Shown in pieces: positions 1 to 8,302 of a stretch of 64,000 nucleotides of DNA. The stretch's first letter is position 1; every line of letters starts with the position of its first letter. The stretch is from Pirellulales bacterium (GTDB lineage: Bacteria; Planctomycetota; Planctomycetia; Pirellulales; JAEUIK01). The position numbers were made by a program, and so were the translations under genes. The notes beneath the pieces were generated by a model that saw only the letters and a list, made by a program, of their open reading frames with translations, did not search any database and had not been told where the DNA came from. Location: the NCBI GenBank assembly GCA_019636335.1, contig JAHBXR010000023.1, positions 44,375-108,374 of the forward strand, in the 5' to 3' direction.

Positions 1-503
1 TCACGTTCCGCCGCGACGCCTCGGCATGAACCGCGGCCGAGAGCGCGTCGTACAGGGAACATGCTCCCCCATCCGTCCCGCGGCGAGCGCCCAGCGTGGG
101 TGCTCGCGCGAGGGCGGTATTCGTCCCTTCGGACCGTGGAGCGAACCCGCCGCAGGCCGTGCGGCACACTCGCCAGACGACACCGCGTGCCGCACCCTGG
201 GTGTGCAGCGCGCAAGTGCTTGATTGAGGGAAGCTTGCGAATGCGCTACGGCGTTCGGCCACAACATCGATCGCACTGGACAAGCCGAGCCCTTCGGCTT
301 ATACAATCGGCGGCAGGCCCGGCTTTTCCGGGGGTTTTTGCACGGCTGAAGGGGAGCCTGCCGACCTTCCTACCCCCGGCTACCGTGCCGCTGACGAAGC
401 CTGGCCCTTCGTCGCCGAGGCCGGCCTTCCACGCCGCTGCCCCGCGTGGCAACGGACCGTTTTCCATGAGCGGATACTGAATCGTTTTCCCGAGATACGT
501 GCC
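1..503. other. Intergenic region before the ABC cassette
   Basis: I see no convincing gene here. The long open frames on both strands have skewed, Arg/Pro-rich translations typical of high-GC shadow frames. The only structure I could pick out is a perfect 9-bp inverted repeat, GTGCGGCAC at 159-167 and GTGCCGCAC at 187-195, with a 19-nt spacer. It could form a hairpin but is not tied to a gene. The left edge may hold the end of an upstream feature that cannot be judged from this window. Confidence 0.4.
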
Positions 504-1247
504 ATGACCGACGCAACACGCGCGCCCATGATCGAGGCGATCGGCCTGTCGAAGTTCTATGGTGACTTCGCCGCCGTTCGAGACATCTCGTTCGAGATCC
601 ACCAGGGAGAGGTCGTTGCCTTTCTCGGCCCCAACGGCGCCGGTAAGAGCACGACGATGAAGCTGCTGACCGGCTACTTGTCCCCCTCGACGGGCGTCGC
701 CCGGATCGCCGGCCACGACATGGCGCGAGATCGCCTGGCGGGGGCCCAGCGTCTGGGTTACCTGCCCGAGAACGGCCCGCTCTATCCCGACATGACGCCC
801 CGCTCGCTGCTCTCGTTCTTTGCCGACGCGCGCGGACTCGCCACCGACAAGAAGCACCAGCGCATCGAGACGGTGGTCGAACTGTGCGACCTGGGGAGCG
901 TGATCGGCAAGCCCATCAGCAAGCTTTCGCGCGGCTATCGCCAGCGTGTGGGCATGGCGCAGGTGCTGCTGCACGAGCCCGACGTGCTGATTCTCGACGA
1001 ACCGACCGCCGGCCTCGATCCGAACCAGATTCGCGAAGTCCGCGAAACGATCCTCAAGCTCGGACAGAACAAGACCATCCTGCTCTCGACCCACATCATG
1101 CAAGAGGTGGAAGCGATGTGCAGCCGCGTCTTGTTCGTCAACGAAGGTCGCCTGATTTACGAAGCCAAGATCGACGAAGTGCGTGGCTCGGGCAAGCCGC
1201 TCGAAGAACGCTTCCACGATCTCACCGCTTCGACCGCGGGCAAGTAA
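504..1247 (+). CDS. ABC transporter ATP-binding protein, GldA/CcmA type
   Basis: This 247-aa protein is an ABC ATPase that should power the membrane protein encoded directly downstream. It has a Walker A motif (GPNGAGKST, about residues 40-48), an ABC signature written LSRGYRQRVGMAQ, a Walker B motif (VLILDEPTAGLDP) and the H-loop (LLSTHIMQE). The length and the ABC-2 style signature fit the GldA/NodI/CcmA group that pairs with ABC-2 permeases. The ATG at 504 is in frame and leads straight into the core domain. Together with the next two genes it forms a Gld-like cassette. The transported substrate is unknown; in Bacteroidetes the homologous system is linked to gliding, but that role cannot be assumed in a planctomycete. 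Confidence 0.93.
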   Translation: MTDATRAPMIEAIGLSKFYGDFAAVRDISFEIHQGEVVAFLGPNGAGKSTTMKLLTGYLSPSTGVARIAGHDMARDRLAGAQRLGYLPENGPLYPDMTPRSLLSFFADARGLATDKKHQRIETVVELCDLGSVIGKPISKLSRGYRQRVGMAQVLLHEPDVLILDEPTAGLDPNQIREVRETILKLGQNKTILLSTHIMQEVEAMCSRVLFVNEGRLIYEAKIDEVRGSGKPLEERFHDLTASTAGK

Positions 1248-1332
1248 GCCCCGTGAACATCATCCGACCGCGACGACACCGCTGTCGACCCGAACGCCCC
1301 ACCAGAGTCACACGCAGTTACCGGTAGAAGCC

Positions 1333-4161
1333 ATGAATGCTCATGTGATCCGCGCGATCTTCCGTCGCAATTTCGTCAGTTACTTCAGCAATCCGACGGG
1401 ATATGTATTCATCTGCGTCTTCGTGCTGCTGAGCGGGATTGCCGCCTTCTGGCCGAACGAGTTCTTCAACGCCAACCTGGCGAATCTCGACCAACTGAAT
1501 CGCTATCTCCCCTACATCATGCTGGTCTTCATCCCGGCCATCACGATGAGCATGTGGGCCGACGAGCGGCGCCAGGGGACGGACGAACTGCTGCTGACGA
1601 TTCCGGCGAGCGATCTCGACGTCGTGCTGGGGAAGTACCTGGCCGCGGTGGCCATCTTCACGGTGTCGCTTCTGTTCTCGATCTCGAACATCGTCGTGCT
1701 GAGTTATCTGGGCCAACCCGACCTGGGGCTCATGTTCGGCACCTACTTCGGCTACTGGTTGATGGGGCTGGCGATGCTGGCGATCGGCATGGTCGCCTCG
1801 TTCCTCACCTCGAACCTGACGGTGGGCTTCATCCTGGGCGCCGCGTTCAACGCTCCGCTGGCGTTCGCGGCCTCGGCCGACGTGATCTTCAGCCCGAAGA
1901 TAGCCGCCACGATCAAGTCGTGGAGCTTCGCGGAAATGTTCCGCGACTTCGGCCGCGGCGTGATCAGTTTCTCGGGGGTGGCGTACTTCCTGCTCATCGT
2001 GGCGGCCATGCTCTACCTGTCGATGGTCTTGATCGGCCGGCGGCACTGGGCCGGCGGACGCGACGGCAAATCGCTCGGGGGCCATTACCTGGCGCGCATC
2101 GTCGCGCTGATCGTGCTCGTGCTGGGGGTGAACGTCGTGCTGGCCCATCACGACGCGCGCCTCGACGTGACCACCGAGCGGCTCAGTTCCCTCTCGCCCA
2201 AGACGCAGGCCATCTTGCAGGAACTCGACCCGAAACGGCCGATCCACATCGAGGCCTTCGTCAGCCCCGAGGTGCCCGAGTCGTACGTGCAGACGCGTCT
2301 CGACCTGCTGACGATGCTCCGCGAGATCGCGGCCCGGGCCGGAAACGAAATCACGCTCGAGATCCACGACACCGAGAAGTACAGCGACAACGCCCGGCGG
2401 GCTGAAACGCTCTACGGTATCCGCGGCCAGCAGGTGGCCTCGCGAACGCGCGGCGCAATGAACATTGAAGAAATCTATCTCGGCGTGGCGATCACGAGCG
2501 GCCTCGAGAAGGTCGTGGTGCCGTTCTTCGACCGCGGCATCCCGGTCGAGTACGAGCTCATTCGCTCGCTGGGCACCGTGGCGCAGCAAGAGCGCAAGAA
2601 GATCGGCATCCTGACGACCGACGCCAAGCTGTATGGTCAGTTCGACATGCAGCGCATGTCGCCGGGCCGCAACGAGCTCATCATCGACGAGCTCGAAAAA
2701 CAGTACGACGTCGTGCAGGTGAACGCCGACAACCCGATCACCGAGCGTTTCGATGCCCTGCTGGCCGTGCAGCCGTCGACGCTGTCTCCCGAGCAGATGG
2801 CCAACTTCCTCGACGCCGTGAAGCGTGGGCAACCGACGGCGGTCTTCGAAGATCCCTTCCCCTATCTCGATCAGAGCGTGGCGGCGACGAGCCAGCCGCG
2901 CTCACCGCAAGGGGGTGGTGGTCCCTTCGGGATGATGGGGGGTCAGCAGCCGCCGCAGCCGAAGGGGAACATCCGCGAGCTGTGGAATCTGCTCGGCATC
3001 GACTTCCTCGACTCGAAGGTGGTCTGGCAGAACTACAATCCTTATCCCAAGATCGGCCAGTTCCCCACGGAGTTCGTCTTCGTGGGCGAAGGTTCCGGCG
3101 CCACCGAGCCCTTCAACAATAAAGACGCCGTCAGCTCGCAGTTGCAGCAGATGCTGTTCCTCTTTCCGGGGGCGGTGAATCGGCGCAACTCGTCCGAGCT
3201 GACCTTCACGCCTCTCGTGCGGACCGGTCCGCGCACGGGTGAGGTCGCCTTCAACGAGATCATCGAGCGATCGTTCTTCGGTGGCGGTGCCTTGAACCCC
3301 ATGCGGCGTCACCTGCCGACGGCCGAAGAGTACGTGCTGGCGGTCCACATCCGGGGGAAGCGTCCCGAGCCCGCCAACATGCCGCTCCAAGGAGACGGCG
3401 CTCCCCCCGGCACGACGAATCAGGCCGAAAGCGGCCCTGGTCCCGCTCCCGCGGCGGACTTCCACGAACATGAGGTGAGTGAAGCTCACGCACATGGGAT
3501 GGATGAAGCGGCCGTGGCGACCCCGGCTCCCGAAGAGGGGGACATCAACGTCGTCGTCGTGGCGGATATCGACGTGCTCTACTCGGCCTTCTTCGCGCTG
3601 CGTAATCGCGGGACCGACCCCGACGCCGAAGTGAATCTCGACCTCGACAACGTCACGTTCGTGCTCAACGTGCTCGACACGCTGGCCGGCGACGATCGCT
3701 TCATCGACATCCGCAAGCGCCGTCCGGTACATCGCACGCTGGTACGTGTCGAAGACGCCACCGCCGGCGCGCGAAACGCCGCGGACGAGCAGCGCAAGCT
3801 TTTCATGGACGAGTTCGACAAGAAGCAGAAGGAAGAACAAAAGAAGCTCGACGATCGCATTGCCGAGCTGCAGAAACGGACCGATCTCGATCCGCAACAA
3901 TTGCTGATCGAAATCGACACGGCGCGCACGGCCGGCGAAAATCGCCTGACCCGGGCCACCGAGCAGATGCGCGAGGTGCGCGATCGCGACATCGAGCGAA
4001 TCGAGTCGGAGCTGGCTTCGACGGTTCGCCACACGCAAGACCGGTATAAGCTGGCGGCGGTGCTGCTGCCGCCGATTCCGCCGCTGGTGGTGGCGGTGGT
4101 GGTGTACTTCAACCGGCGCTCGCGCGAGCGTGAGGGTGTTTCTAAACAGCGGCTGCGCTAG
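1333..4161 (+). CDS. Fused ABC-2 permease / GldG-like auxiliary protein
   Basis: The protein is 942 aa from the ATG at 1333; an open frame extends upstream to 1183 but that part overlaps the ATPase gene and is not protein-like. Residues 1-240 form a six-helix ABC-2 permease of the GldF type (starting with AIFRRNFVSYFSNPTGYVF). From about residue 255 a further TM helix leads into a GldG-like ectodomain, recognisable from RLSSLSPKTQAILQELDPKR. A Gly/Pro/Gln-rich stretch (about 515-545) and a His-rich acidic linker (about 710-735) interrupt it. A coiled coil rich in Lys/Glu/Gln (about 815-895) precedes a C-terminal TM helix and a basic tail. In many bacteria GldF and GldG are separate genes; here they are one polypeptide. 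It should form the membrane part of an ABC exporter with the 504-1247 ATPase. Confidence 0.9.
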   Translation: MNAHVIRAIFRRNFVSYFSNPTGYVFICVFVLLSGIAAFWPNEFFNANLANLDQLNRYLPYIMLVFIPAITMSMWADERRQGTDELLLTIPASDLDVVLGKYLAAVAIFTVSLLFSISNIVVLSYLGQPDLGLMFGTYFGYWLMGLAMLAIGMVASFLTSNLTVGFILGAAFNAPLAFAASADVIFSPKIAATIKSWSFAEMFRDFGRGVISFSGVAYFLLIVAAMLYLSMVLIGRRHWAGGRDGKSLGGHYLARIVALIVLVLGVNVVLAHHDARLDVTTERLSSLSPKTQAILQELDPKRPIHIEAFVSPEVPESYVQTRLDLLTMLREIAARAGNEITLEIHDTEKYSDNARRAETLYGIRGQQVASRTRGAMNIEEIYLGVAITSGLEKVVVPFFDRGIPVEYELIRSLGTVAQQERKKIGILTTDAKLYGQFDMQRMSPGRNELIIDELEKQYDVVQVNADNPITERFDALLAVQPSTLSPEQMANFLDAVKRGQPTAVFEDPFPYLDQSVAATSQPRSPQGGGGPFGMMGGQQPPQPKGNIRELWNLLGIDFLDSKVVWQNYNPYPKIGQFPTEFVFVGEGSGATEPFNNKDAVSSQLQQMLFLFPGAVNRRNSSELTFTPLVRTGPRTGEVAFNEIIERSFFGGGALNPMRRHLPTAEEYVLAVHIRGKRPEPANMPLQGDGAPPGTTNQAESGPGPAPAADFHEHEVSEAHAHGMDEAAVATPAPEEGDINVVVVADIDVLYSAFFALRNRGTDPDAEVNLDLDNVTFVLNVLDTLAGDDRFIDIRKRRPVHRTLVRVEDATAGARNAADEQRKLFMDEFDKKQKEEQKKLDDRIAELQKRTDLDPQQLLIEIDTARTAGENRLTRATEQMREVRDRDIERIESELASTVRHTQDRYKLAAVLLPPIPPLVVAVVVYFNRRSREREGVSKQRLR

Positions 4162-4169
4162 CCTCCGCT

Positions 4170-4188
4170 CACCGGCCGGCGGCCGGTG
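4170..4188. repeat. REP-like palindrome with GCCACTT tail
   Basis: A perfect 9-bp inverted repeat around one central base (CACCGGCCG-G-CGGCCGGTG) lies just after the stop of the permease/GldG gene. It is followed by CCACTTT, the same tail seen next to the palindromes at 59796-59883. It could act as a transcript-stabilising hairpin or weak terminator, but there is no T-run and the next gene is on the same strand 66 nt away, so a dispersed REP-like repeat is the better reading. Confidence 0.5.
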
Positions 4189-4253
4189 CCACTTTCCCAG
4201 AAGAATGACCTGAAACCGGCTTTCGCCCGAGCGAGCGAACCATAGGTGAAGCG

Positions 4254-5876
4254 ATGAGCGAGAACGTAAAAACGGTGACCTTTGTCGTGGCGGCCCTCGT
4301 CGTGGGGCTGGTGGCCTGGAGCTCGCTGCCGGCGGCGCCGCAGCAAGATTCCGACACGCTGGTGGGGCAGTTTCTCTCGCCCGACTTTACCGATCCACTC
4401 GCCGGGGCCAGTCTCGAGATCATCGACTTCGACGAAGAGAAGGCCGAGCCGAGCATCTTCAAGGTCGAACAGGTGAACGGCCGCTGGGCCCTCCCCTCGC
4501 ACAGCAATTATCCGGCTGACGCCGACAAGCAGATGGCCCACGCCGCGGCCAGCCTGATCGATCTCGAGATCCTGCGCGTCGATCCGGTGACGCAGTCCGA
4601 CTTCGAGCTGTATGGCGTGGTCGATCCGACCAGCGCCTCGATCGGCGCCGGCGGCATCGGCAAGAAGATCACCCTCAAGGACAAGGCCGGCAAAACGCTG
4701 ACCGAGCTGATCGTGGGAAAAGAGGTCGAGGGACAGCCCGGCATCCGTTACGTCCGCGTGCCCAACCGCGACGTGTTGTTCCAGGTCAAGTTCGACCCCA
4801 GCAAGCTGACGACCAGATTCGCCGAGTGGATCGAGGACGATCTCTTGAAGCTCAATCCCTGGGACGTGGAAGACGTCGTCATCGATAACTATTCGATCGA
4901 CGAGGCGCAAGGGCGCCGCATCCAGGGAGACGTGGTCAAGCTGACCTACAACGACAAAGAGGCGCAATGGAAGCTCGACGGGCTGACGGAAGCCGAAGAG
5001 CTCGACGCCACGAAACTGAACGACATGAAGACGGCGCTCGACGAACTGCGCATCGTCGACGTGCGCCGCAAGCCTGCCGGCCTGAGCAGCATGCTCAAGT
5101 CGGAAGGCGAGGGACGCATCGATCAGCAGGCCCTCCTCTCGCTCATGAGCAAGGGCTTCTACGTCACGCAAGATGGCTCGCTGCTGTCGAACGAAGGCGA
5201 GATCGTCACCACGCTCAAGGACGGCGTTGAATACGTCTTGCGGTTCGGAGAGATCGCCACCGGCACCGAGAGTGACGAGGCCAAGCCGGCCGAAGGGGAA
5301 GAACCGCTCGCCACCGTCCACGAGACCGGTCCGAATCGTTATCTGATGCTCACCGTGGGCTTCAATCCGAATAAGATCCCGCCGCCGCAGTTGGAAGAGG
5401 TTCCGCCCGCGCCGGGGGCCGCCGCGCCCGAAGGCGAACAGCCCGCCGAGGGAGAGACCCCACCCGCCGCCGAGGAAACGCCCGAGCAAAAGGCCGCCCG
5501 CGAGACGATCGAGCGCGAGAACAAGCGCAAGCAGGACGAATACGAAACCAAAATCAAGGACGCGCAGAAGAAGGTCAAGGAGCTCAACGACCGCTTCGCC
5601 GACTGGTACTACGTCATTCCGAACGACGTCTATCGCAAGATCAGGCTCTCGCGCGACCAGGTGGTCAAGAAGCCCGAGCCGGACGAGATCAAGAGCGACG
5701 CCGACGAGCTCAAAAAGCTCAAGGAAGCCGGACTCGAAGCGTCGGGCGCCGAAGAGGCTACGCCCGAGGAAGAGACCAGGCCCGCAGAACCTGCCGAGCC
5801 GGCGCCCGTCGAAGAAGCAACTCCAGCGGCAGAAGCGCCGGCCGCGGAAGCCACCGAAGCTCCCCAACCGCAGTAG
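4254..5876 (+). CDS. DUF4340 domain-containing protein
   Basis: This 540-aa protein starts with a single N-terminal membrane segment (about residues 6-26, VTFVVAALVVGLVAW) and continues as an exported domain of the DUF4340 type. That family is routinely encoded beside GldA/GldF/GldG-like ABC cassettes, as it is here. The central part contains the repeated pattern of ligand-like statements typical of the family (for example LTELIVGKEVEGQPGIRYVR). Residues about 375-450 form a Pro/Ala/Glu-rich low-complexity and coiled-coil insertion, and the C-terminal 60 residues are again Ala/Pro/Glu-rich and probably disordered. The biochemical role is unknown. Position and orientation suggest a third, extracytoplasmic partner of the ABC system. 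Confidence 0.85.
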   Translation: MSENVKTVTFVVAALVVGLVAWSSLPAAPQQDSDTLVGQFLSPDFTDPLAGASLEIIDFDEEKAEPSIFKVEQVNGRWALPSHSNYPADADKQMAHAAASLIDLEILRVDPVTQSDFELYGVVDPTSASIGAGGIGKKITLKDKAGKTLTELIVGKEVEGQPGIRYVRVPNRDVLFQVKFDPSKLTTRFAEWIEDDLLKLNPWDVEDVVIDNYSIDEAQGRRIQGDVVKLTYNDKEAQWKLDGLTEAEELDATKLNDMKTALDELRIVDVRRKPAGLSSMLKSEGEGRIDQQALLSLMSKGFYVTQDGSLLSNEGEIVTTLKDGVEYVLRFGEIATGTESDEAKPAEGEEPLATVHETGPNRYLMLTVGFNPNKIPPPQLEEVPPAPGAAAPEGEQPAEGETPPAAEETPEQKAARETIERENKRKQDEYETKIKDAQKKVKELNDRFADWYYVIPNDVYRKIRLSRDQVVKKPEPDEIKSDADELKKLKEAGLEASGAEEATPEEETRPAEPAEPAPVEEATPAAEAPAAEATEAPQPQ

Positions 5877-6106
5877 TGGTCAGGGGTTAGTGGTCTGCCA
5901 TCTTTTGGCCGTGTACGTTCCCGCTCGGTGGGTGGCAATTCGGGCAAGACAGGCAGTCGTCACAAAGTGATTCCTTTCCATTGACGTTGCCTGGCAATGG
6001 CGACCGCGAGTAATATCCGCCCCTCGTCGGGCGCCCGTTCGGGCCTGCTCGAGACGCCGCGCAGGAAGCGTTGGCGAACAGGGGATCGAAAGGAGTCGTG
6101 TCCCGT

Positions 6107-6892
6107 ATGCAGTCGGGTCCCATCGTGTTAGTGCGCGCCGTCGTCATGCTGACCTGTATGATCGTTGTCCCGCTGGTGGCGATCTTTTGGAAGCATTGGC
6201 CCGAGGCGATCGACCTTGCCCGCCAGGGAGAATGGTCCGAATTGGCCGACATGGGGCTGAAGATCGTCACGCAGTCGGGTCCACAACCATCGACGACCCA
6301 CGAACCCTCGCAAGAGGCCCCCGCGTTTGCCGCAGACGCCTCGAGCGCTGCTGCCCTGGCCGCGAATGCCAGCTCCGCCCCAGCGACGACAGCGGCGCTG
6401 GGGGCGAATCCTCCGGCCGCGTTGACCTCGGCCCCGCCGCAGATGCTGTCCGAGATGACGGTTAACAACTTCTCACCACCAGCCCAAGCACCGCCAGCGG
6501 TCGCCACGGTCGGCTACACGGCGCCCGTCGGCGGTAGCGCCATGACCCCTTCCGTGGGAACTTCGCTCTCCGAAGCGGGTGAGACGGCACAGGCCATGCC
6601 GGCGCATTTTGCCCACACCCCTCCCCTGCCCTCGCCGGGACCAGGCAACGACGCGCCGCAGGCCAATCCCTTCCGCGACATGGAGCAACGGCTACGGGCC
6701 CTGGGGGCGACGTACTATTTGCTCGAGTCGTGGGGCACGACGGGCAATCTCTATCGCTTTCATGTGAAAATGGCCCTGGCGGGAAACCCCAGCTACAACC
6801 GCCATTTCGAGGCCACGGACGCCGATCCGATGATGGCGATGCGACACGTGCTCTCCGAAGTCGAAGCATGGCGCAATGGGCAGCAGCTCTAG
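6107..6892 (+). CDS. Hypothetical single-pass membrane protein
   Basis: I do not recognise a family. From the ATG at 6107 the protein has 261 aa; an AGGAG at 6091-6095 is 11 nt upstream, and an in-frame GTG at 6098 is an alternative start. A hydrophobic segment near the N-terminus (about residues 6-28) looks like an uncleaved anchor. It is followed by a long Ala/Pro/Ser-rich, probably disordered region (about 55-190) and a compact C-terminal domain of about 70 residues beginning NPFRDMEQRLRALGATYYLL, which looks like a small folded alpha/beta unit. This plan suggests a membrane-tethered domain on a flexible stalk. The gene stands alone between the DUF4340 gene and scpB. Confidence 0.6.
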   Translation: MQSGPIVLVRAVVMLTCMIVVPLVAIFWKHWPEAIDLARQGEWSELADMGLKIVTQSGPQPSTTHEPSQEAPAFAADASSAAALAANASSAPATTAALGANPPAALTSAPPQMLSEMTVNNFSPPAQAPPAVATVGYTAPVGGSAMTPSVGTSLSEAGETAQAMPAHFAHTPPLPSPGPGNDAPQANPFRDMEQRLRALGATYYLLESWGTTGNLYRFHVKMALAGNPSYNRHFEATDADPMMAMRHVLSEVEAWRNGQQL

Positions 6893-7029
6893 CCGCTCCT
6901 CTGGCCTGACAAACTCGACGCCCTCTCGTGGAGAGCCTGGGTTGTCGCAACTCGTTCCAATACGGTAACTTGCCATCATTGAGAAGATGAGCCTGCGGGC
7001 TCCGAGTCGCGACGAACGAGAATCTCTCC

Positions 7030-7803
7030 ATGCGGCGTCCCTCGCCCGGCCTGGGCTCAACGATGGGCAGCGTTTCCTTGCGTTACCGCCATGCGCTGGT
7101 AACAGGGCCGCGCCGGGCCTGGGCCGCGCCGCGAAGCGTTTCTCCAGGTCGATTCGAGTCGCCTGGCGGAGTGTCGCGGCGACCTCGGCCCGTGGCCGGA
7201 CAACGGGACCCCAGAATTGCCCGGGTCGAGGCGGTTTTGCTGCTGGCCCGCGAACCGTTGGGGCCGCGCAAGTTGGCTCGAATCGCCAGCTTGGCGGATG
7301 GAACCGAAGCGCGTACATTAGTCCGACGACTGAACGAGACCTATGACCGGGTTGGCTGCGCTTTTCGGATCGAAGAGGTGGCCGGCGGTTACCAGTTGCT
7401 GACTCGGCCGAAGTTCGCCTCGTGGCTGCGGCGGTTGTATCCCCCGCAGATCGAGACGCGATTGAGTAGTCCGGCGCTGGAGACCCTGGCGGTCGTGGCG
7501 TATCGTCAGCCGGCAGTGCGTGCCGAGATCGAATCGATTCGCGGCGTGCAGTGCGGCGAGATGCTCCGCTTGTTGATGGAGCGCGATCTCGTGCGGATCA
7601 TGGGGCGTTCCGAGGAGTTGGGTCGCCCCTATTTGTATGGGACGACCCGGCGTTTCTTGGAACTATTCGGCCTGCGTGACCTGGACGAATTGCCCCGAGC
7701 CGAGATACTACGTTTACGCGCGACGCCCCCCGCGGCCGGAGTGACCGCGACACCGGCGATCGCGACATCGTTTTCGCACCCTAGTGGTACCGAGGAGGAG
7801 TAG
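7030..7803 (+). CDS. scpB: Segregation and condensation protein B (ScpB)
   Basis: ScpB is the winged-helix kleisin-associated subunit of the bacterial SMC-ScpA-ScpB condensin. The 257-aa product shows the family core from about residue 65: ARVEAVLLLAREPLGPRKLA, then GCAFRIEEVAGGYQLLTRP, LETLAVVAYRQPAVRAEIE and a second winged helix ending GRPYLYGTTRRFLELFGL. The first 60 residues are basic and low in complexity, so the true start could be later (for example the ATG at 7063). The reading frame ends EEE-TAG, and those GAG codons also look like the Shine-Dalgarno for the next ORF, which continues in the same frame. No scpA or smc is present in the window. Confidence 0.88.
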   Translation: MRRPSPGLGSTMGSVSLRYRHALVTGPRRAWAAPRSVSPGRFESPGGVSRRPRPVAGQRDPRIARVEAVLLLAREPLGPRKLARIASLADGTEARTLVRRLNETYDRVGCAFRIEEVAGGYQLLTRPKFASWLRRLYPPQIETRLSSPALETLAVVAYRQPAVRAEIESIRGVQCGEMLRLLMERDLVRIMGRSEELGRPYLYGTTRRFLELFGLRDLDELPRAEILRLRATPPAAGVTATPAIATSFSHPSGTEEE

Positions 7804-7806
7804 GAC

Positions 7807-8202
7807 GTGACTATGTTAGCGGACCCAGAGCACTTGCTGGACGATCCGAGCGAACGGGACACCACGTGCGGTGGCGTCGTGGCTAGCCTGTTGTCGGTCG
7901 TGGAATTCCCGCGCGCGGAAGACGACGACGACTTGGAGGATGAAGACGACGACTTCGAAGACGACGAGGACGATGATGACCTCGACGAAGAAGACGACGA
8001 CGAGGACGATGATGACCTCGACGACGAAGAAGACGAGTGGGAGGAAGTCGACGACGAGGACGAAGAAGAACTCGACGACGAAGAAGATGATGAAGACGAC
8101 GACGAAGAGTGGGATGAGGACGAAGAGGAAGACGACGACTGGGACGACGACGAGGATGACGACGAAGACGAAGATGAAGACTGGGAAGATGAAGGCGAGT
8201 AG
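7807..8202 (+). CDS. Hyperacidic Asp/Glu-rich protein, in frame with scpB
   Basis: This ORF of 131 codons (GTG at 7807, or ATG at 7813) begins with about 35 ordinary residues and then consists almost entirely of Asp and Glu with a few Trp, Phe, Leu and Val to the end. It lies in the same reading frame as scpB and is separated from it by a TAG and one GAC codon. GAGGAGGAG at 7792-7800 provides a purine-rich ribosome-binding site with suitable spacing. It may be a separate translationally coupled protein or the acidic tail of ScpB cut off by an amber codon. A polyanionic protein next to a chromosome-organising gene might mimic DNA or act as a histone-like chaperone, but that is inference. GAC/GAA-rich codon runs could also reflect repeat expansion. 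Confidence 0.6.
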   Translation: MTMLADPEHLLDDPSERDTTCGGVVASLLSVVEFPRAEDDDDLEDEDDDFEDDEDDDDLDEEDDDEDDDDLDDEEDEWEEVDDEDEEELDDEEDDEDDDEEWDEDEEEDDDWDDDEDDDEDEDEDWEDEGE

Positions 8203-8207
8203 CCTTC
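8191..8207. terminator. Short hairpin at the end of the hyperacidic ORF
   Basis: GAAGGC and GCCTTC form a 6-bp stem with a 5-nt loop that spans the stop codon of the acidic ORF, followed by TCTCCC. It lies between two convergent transcription units (scpB side and hemA side). There is no real T-run, so this is only a weak terminator candidate. Confidence 0.3.
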
Positions 8208-8302
8208 TCTCCCGGTAAGTCGGAAGAGCGCGCGGCGTCGGTCCTCGAAACCGACCCGCGCTCGTGCTTCGCGAGGATGGTCGCTCGAGCCGCTCTACGT
8301 GC

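Noticed and set aside
246..1217. Long minus-strand open frame of 323 codons
   Set aside because: It is antisense to a clear ABC ATPase gene and its translation has no family signature; it is a shadow frame of high-GC codon usage.
1318..2832. Minus-strand open frame of 504 codons within the GldFG gene
   Set aside because: Translation is full of His/Arg/Asp runs typical of antisense frames; the plus-strand protein has clear domains.
7871..8218. Thr/Lys/Arg-rich open frame in a second frame of the acidic ORF
   Set aside because: It is the frame-shifted reading of GAC/GAA repeats and starts inside the acidic ORF; no ribosome-binding site of its own.
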